This document shows positions 6,875 to 8,977 of a stretch of 8,977 nucleotides of DNA, piece after piece. The notes beneath the pieces were generated by a model. The model searched no databases. It was not told the origin of the DNA and saw only the letters and a program-made list of their open reading frames with translations. The stretch is taken from NCBI GenBank assembly GCA_947305045.1, contig CAMZCW010000088.1:1-8977 (forward strand), given 5' to 3'. The stretch is from an uncultured Bacteroidales bacterium (lineage in GTDB: Bacteria; Bacteroidota; Bacteroidia; Bacteroidales; UBA932). The translations under genes and the position numbers were made by a program. Position 1 is the first letter of the stretch. Every line of letters begins with the position of its first letter.

Positions 6875-8323
6875 TTAGAAAATCCAGTTAAGGGCCACAT
6901 TGATACCCAGTCCATGGCCGTCGTTATTTTTCCAGGCAAGTTTTTGTCCGTCATAAAAGGCCTTGCCCACCTCAAAGTTCACATTGAAGTTCTGGTTCAT
7001 GATAATATGCAGGCCCACACCGGCCGCCAGGTGCAGACGCTGCTTCTCACCGGGATTGTAGAAGTCTCCCACATAATAGTCCGAAACCTTGGCTTGCTTG
7101 AGATCATATACGGAAGCCACCATGGTCCGGTCATTGACAAAGGATTCAAAACGGGCGCCCGGTGCCTTGTAGGGCTGCACGATCATTCCCATGTCAAAGA
7201 AGGGATTGGCAGCCAGGGCGAAGTTCTGATTGAACAAGTGGAAGCGGAAGAAGGTCCAGCGGAGTTCCAGGTTGGCCCAGGCATAGCCATTGCCCATAAG
7301 CCGGTTAATGACCGTACCGCGCAGGGTGTTTATGGATCCCAGGCCTTCCGTAATAATTTGCTTGGGATTGATGGTCTGGATGTTCTGGAGCAGATAATAA
7401 GGAGCATTGCCGGCAATGACTCCCTGGTAGGCCAGGTGCCCGCCCAGCACCAACTGCTCCGGTACCAGCGTGAAGAACTGTTTGAAATGGGCGATAAACA
7501 TCAGGTAGTCGTTACGATACCCGTCGCGATTTCCGTTAAGGATGTCCGGAGAACCTACAAAATACAGTTCCAGATTGGTTCCCCGGCTGGGATTGTTTTC
7601 ATGATTGCGGGTATCATATACCACGCCGGCCTTCAGTTCCAAATGATGCCCGCCCCTGGCTTCATGGGCGTTGATAAGGCCGTGCTTCACATATAAATCA
7701 TACAGGGAGACATCGCTGGCGGGCGTTTTGGCTTTTTTATCAAAGCCCCTCAGCCCTTTGTTTTCCGCGTGACCGGCCCATACACCCCAATAAGTGAGAC
7801 CGCCCACCCATCCCCAGTGGCTGTTTCCAAACTTTCCCTGCGCGCTGGCCATGGCACGTAAGATGTCCCGTCGCATGAGGTAAAATCCCTGTCCCTCAGG
7901 CACATAGCCAAAGTCCTTGGCGCCCGAAGCCGTAATCCGGTCCAGCGGCTGGACATAGCGGGAGGCAGCGCCGTTGAAACCATAGAAATTGGAAGTTTTG
8001 TTACCCAGGTAAGACACAGAGGCGCTCAAGCGGACGCCGGGAACCAGGTATTTGCCGTCAAAATAGGCATGGTACACCGAGTTCCCTTTGGAGTACCAGG
8101 AGGCTTCCACATTCAGTTTCCAAATGTATTCCGGGTATTTGGAGCCGTCCCCATACCAGAAGATATCGGATAAGACGCCGTAGTGCCATCCCCTGTCCGA
8201 CGTATAGCCAACGGCCGGCAACGGGCCCACGTTGATTCCTTTTTTGACTATCTCTTCCTTTTTCTCCTGCGCAGGGAGGGCAAGGCAGGAAAAGAGAAGT
8301 ACAATGCCCAAAATTTTTCTCAT
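6875..8323 (-). CDS. Omp85/BamA-TamA-like outer-membrane beta-barrel without POTRA domains
   Basis: Outer-membrane protein of 482 residues. Residues 1-19 form a signal peptide (basic MRK, hydrophobic core, likely cleavage near LPAQ). After only about 10 charged residues comes a GPLPAVGYTSDRG segment typical of Bacteroidota BamA/TamA-like proteins. The rest is aromatic-rich alternating beta sequence with Omp85 hallmarks: DTR..ENNPSRGTNLEL at 237-253 and the L334-R335-G336 motif of the barrel lumen, ending in Phe482 like a BAM-recognised beta-signal. No POTRA domain fits before the barrel, so it is unlikely to be BamA or TamA itself; a pore or insertase for lipids or proteins is possible. It is the first gene of the minus-strand operon, with a TATATTTG element 30 bp upstream of the ATG, and its stop is 3 bp from the hydrolase start. 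Confidence 0.85.
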   Translation of the reverse strand: MRKILGIVLLFSCLALPAQEKKEEIVKKGINVGPLPAVGYTSDRGWHYGVLSDIFWYGDGSKYPEYIWKLNVEASWYSKGNSVYHAYFDGKYLVPGVRLSASVSYLGNKTSNFYGFNGAASRYVQPLDRITASGAKDFGYVPEGQGFYLMRRDILRAMASAQGKFGNSHWGWVGGLTYWGVWAGHAENKGLRGFDKKAKTPASDVSLYDLYVKHGLINAHEARGGHHLELKAGVVYDTRNHENNPSRGTNLELYFVGSPDILNGNRDGYRNDYLMFIAHFKQFFTLVPEQLVLGGHLAYQGVIAGNAPYYLLQNIQTINPKQIITEGLGSINTLRGTVINRLMGNGYAWANLELRWTFFRFHLFNQNFALAANPFFDMGMIVQPYKAPGARFESFVNDRTMVASVYDLKQAKVSDYYVGDFYNPGEKQRLHLAAGVGLHIIMNQNFNVNFEVGKAFYDGQKLAWKNNDGHGLGINVALNWIF

Positions 8324-8352
8324 GAAAAAAAGTTTTGTTACAGTTTAGTATA

Positions 8353-8360
8353 CAAATATA
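8353..8360 (-). promoter_or_regulatory. -7 promoter element (TATATTTG) for the Omp85-hydrolase-glpK-glpF operon
   Basis: Read on the minus strand this is TATATTTG, a perfect match to the Bacteroidota sigma-ABfr -7 consensus TAnnTTTG. Its last base is 29 nt before the start codon at 8323, which predicts a 5' leader of about 20-25 nt. I could not find a convincing TTTG -33 element about 19-21 bp further upstream. No other such element occurs before the genes downstream of it, consistent with one promoter serving all four. Confidence 0.65.
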
Positions 8361-8382
8361 GGTAAATTATTCCGATTTTCAT

Positions 8383-8390
8383 TATATTTG
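8383..8390 (+). promoter_or_regulatory. -7 promoter element (TATATTTG) for the 88-aa gene and FNT channel
   Basis: Perfect TAnnTTTG match on the plus strand in an AT-rich stretch that stands out from the GC-rich surroundings. The last base is 8 nt before the first possible ATG (8399), so transcription would start within a few bases of that codon. A clear TTTG -33 element is not seen. It forms an 8-bp inverted repeat with the minus-strand element at 8353-8360, 22 bp apart. Confidence 0.65.
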
Positions 8391-8398
8391 CAACTTGT

Positions 8399-8665
8399 AT
8401 GACAGATGAGAAAATGGAACAAAGAGAACTGGAAATATGGTGGTCTTCGCTCCCTATCAGTGAGAAAGAGCGCATTGCCCGCAAGGGGCTCATGAAAGAA
8501 TCCAAGGACGGTACTATGGATGAGACCATGGTATTTTATCCCGGCTGCACCGTATGGTGGAACCAATTGCCGCACGACAGTCAGGTAAAAATATACAAAC
8601 ACTGTGTAGCCCGGCACGGCGACGAAGTAAAAGCATGGAACGAAGGCCATCCTTATGGAGATTAA
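8399..8665 (+). CDS. Small protein of unknown function with tandem WWxxLP motifs
   Basis: An 88-residue soluble, charged protein that I do not recognise. It has no signal peptide or membrane segment. Two similar segments are seen 39 residues apart: W14-W15-x2-L18-P19-x6-I26 and W53-W54-x2-L57-P58-x6-I65, each followed by basic residues, suggesting a duplicated short helical unit. One Cys (C50) and one C68 lie in or near the second half. The start could be the ATG at 8399, which would give an almost leaderless mRNA given the -7 element, or Met6 at 8414. Its last 11 bp overlap the start of the FNT channel gene, so the two are very probably co-transcribed and translationally coupled. An accessory or regulatory role for that channel is possible but unproven. 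Confidence 0.75.
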   Translation: MTDEKMEQRELEIWWSSLPISEKERIARKGLMKESKDGTMDETMVFYPGCTVWWNQLPHDSQVKIYKHCVARHGDEVKAWNEGHPYGD

Positions 8666-8977
8666 CCGTTCTTCCCTGTTTTCCGGGCTGCTCATCGGTC
8701 TGGGCGCGTGTGGCTTTCTGGCACTGGGCGGTCTGCCCGGCGCTGTCATTTTTTCCTTCGGCCTTATTGGCGTAGTGCTTTCCGGTGCGCACCTGTACAC
8801 CGGTCGCGCGGGCGTCATGCCCCTGAAAGAGACGCCTGTACTCTTGCGCATCTGGCTGTTCAACGTACTGGGGTGCGTCCTGCTGGGGCTCATGGTATGG
8901 TCGCTGGGGGGCGAATCCGCAGAGCGTGCGCAAACGGTTGTAGCCGGGCGCCTTGCCCAGGGTCCCTGGCGCAGTTT
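8655..8977 (+). CDS. Formate/nitrite transporter (FNT) family channel, 3' end missing
   Basis: The first 107 codons of an inner-membrane channel, cut by the window end. Translation from the ATG at 8655 gives SSLFSGLLIGLGACGFLALG (first helix), then FSFGLIGVVLSGAHLYTGRAG, then LLRIWLFNVLGCVLLGLMVW (third helix). This matches the FNT pattern FocA/NirC: the second helix runs into the L-Y/F-T-G Omega-loop (here L47-Y48-T49-G50) and the next helix carries the (G/F)N-x-x-G motif (F69-N70...G73). FNT channels move small monovalent anions such as formate, nitrite or hydrosulfide; which one cannot be read from this fragment, as the key central His region lies beyond the window. The start overlaps the end of the upstream 88-residue gene by 11 bp. 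Confidence 0.85.
   Translation, partial: MEINRSSLFSGLLIGLGACGFLALGGLPGAVIFSFGLIGVVLSGAHLYTGRAGVMPLKETPVLLRIWLFNVLGCVLLGLMVWSLGGESAERAQTVVAGRLAQGPWRS

Noticed and set aside
5924..7696. A 590-codon open frame on the + strand across the hydrolase and barrel genes
   Set aside because: It is codon-aligned antisense to both real minus-strand genes, which happen to share one frame and rarely use TTA, CTA or TCA codons. The translation shows no domain, while the minus strand has clear motifs.
8345..8933. Two overlapping minus-strand open frames (182 and 139 codons) at the right end
   Set aside because: They lie opposite the 88-residue gene and the FNT channel; the + strand has membrane helices and FNT motifs in the right order, the minus frames have nothing recognisable.

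Overview
The window looks like chromosomal DNA of a Bacteroidota species, probably an anaerobic, fairly GC-rich member of Bacteroidales (an Alistipes/Rikenellaceae-like or Muribaculaceae-like genome would fit, but genus is a guess). Reasons: two perfect copies of the Bacteroidota -7 promoter element TAnnTTTG in the one real intergenic region, a generally weak Shine-Dalgarno signal before genes, a lipoprotein and an Omp85-type outer-membrane barrel, and the quinone-linked anaerobic glycerol-3-phosphate dehydrogenase GlpABC.

Layout. (i) Positions 1-3631, + strand: glpA (5' end cut by the window), glpB, glpC. The three subunits oxidise sn-glycerol-3-phosphate to DHAP and pass electrons to the quinone pool. 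A G-rich 62-bp spacer able to form hairpins and a G-quadruplex separates glpA and glpB; glpB and glpC overlap by 4 bp. (ii) Positions 3654-8323, - strand: a tightly packed four-gene run in transcription order Omp85/BamA-like barrel, lipoprotein alpha/beta hydrolase, glpK (glycerol kinase), glpF (aquaglyceroporin), with gaps of 3, 3 and 23 bp. It converges on the glpABC operon with only 22 bp between stop codons. (iii) Positions 8324-8398: a compact divergent promoter region. (iv) Positions 8399-8977, + strand: an 88-residue protein of unknown function with a tandem WWxxLP repeat, overlapping the start of a formate/nitrite transporter (FNT) family channel that runs off the window.

How the genes fit together. 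GlpF admits glycerol, GlpK traps it as glycerol-3-phosphate, and GlpABC oxidises that to DHAP for glycolysis. The notable point is that glpK and glpF appear to be promoter-distal genes of an operon that begins with an outer-membrane barrel and a predicted lipoprotein serine hydrolase. This suggests, as an inference only, that glycerol is released from a glycerol ester or glycerolipid at the cell envelope and then taken up and oxidised by the encoded pathway. No glycerol regulator (GlpR type) and no GlpT is visible. Apart from the short spacers described, the window is almost entirely coding; I saw no tRNA, rRNA, CRISPR array or insertion sequence.
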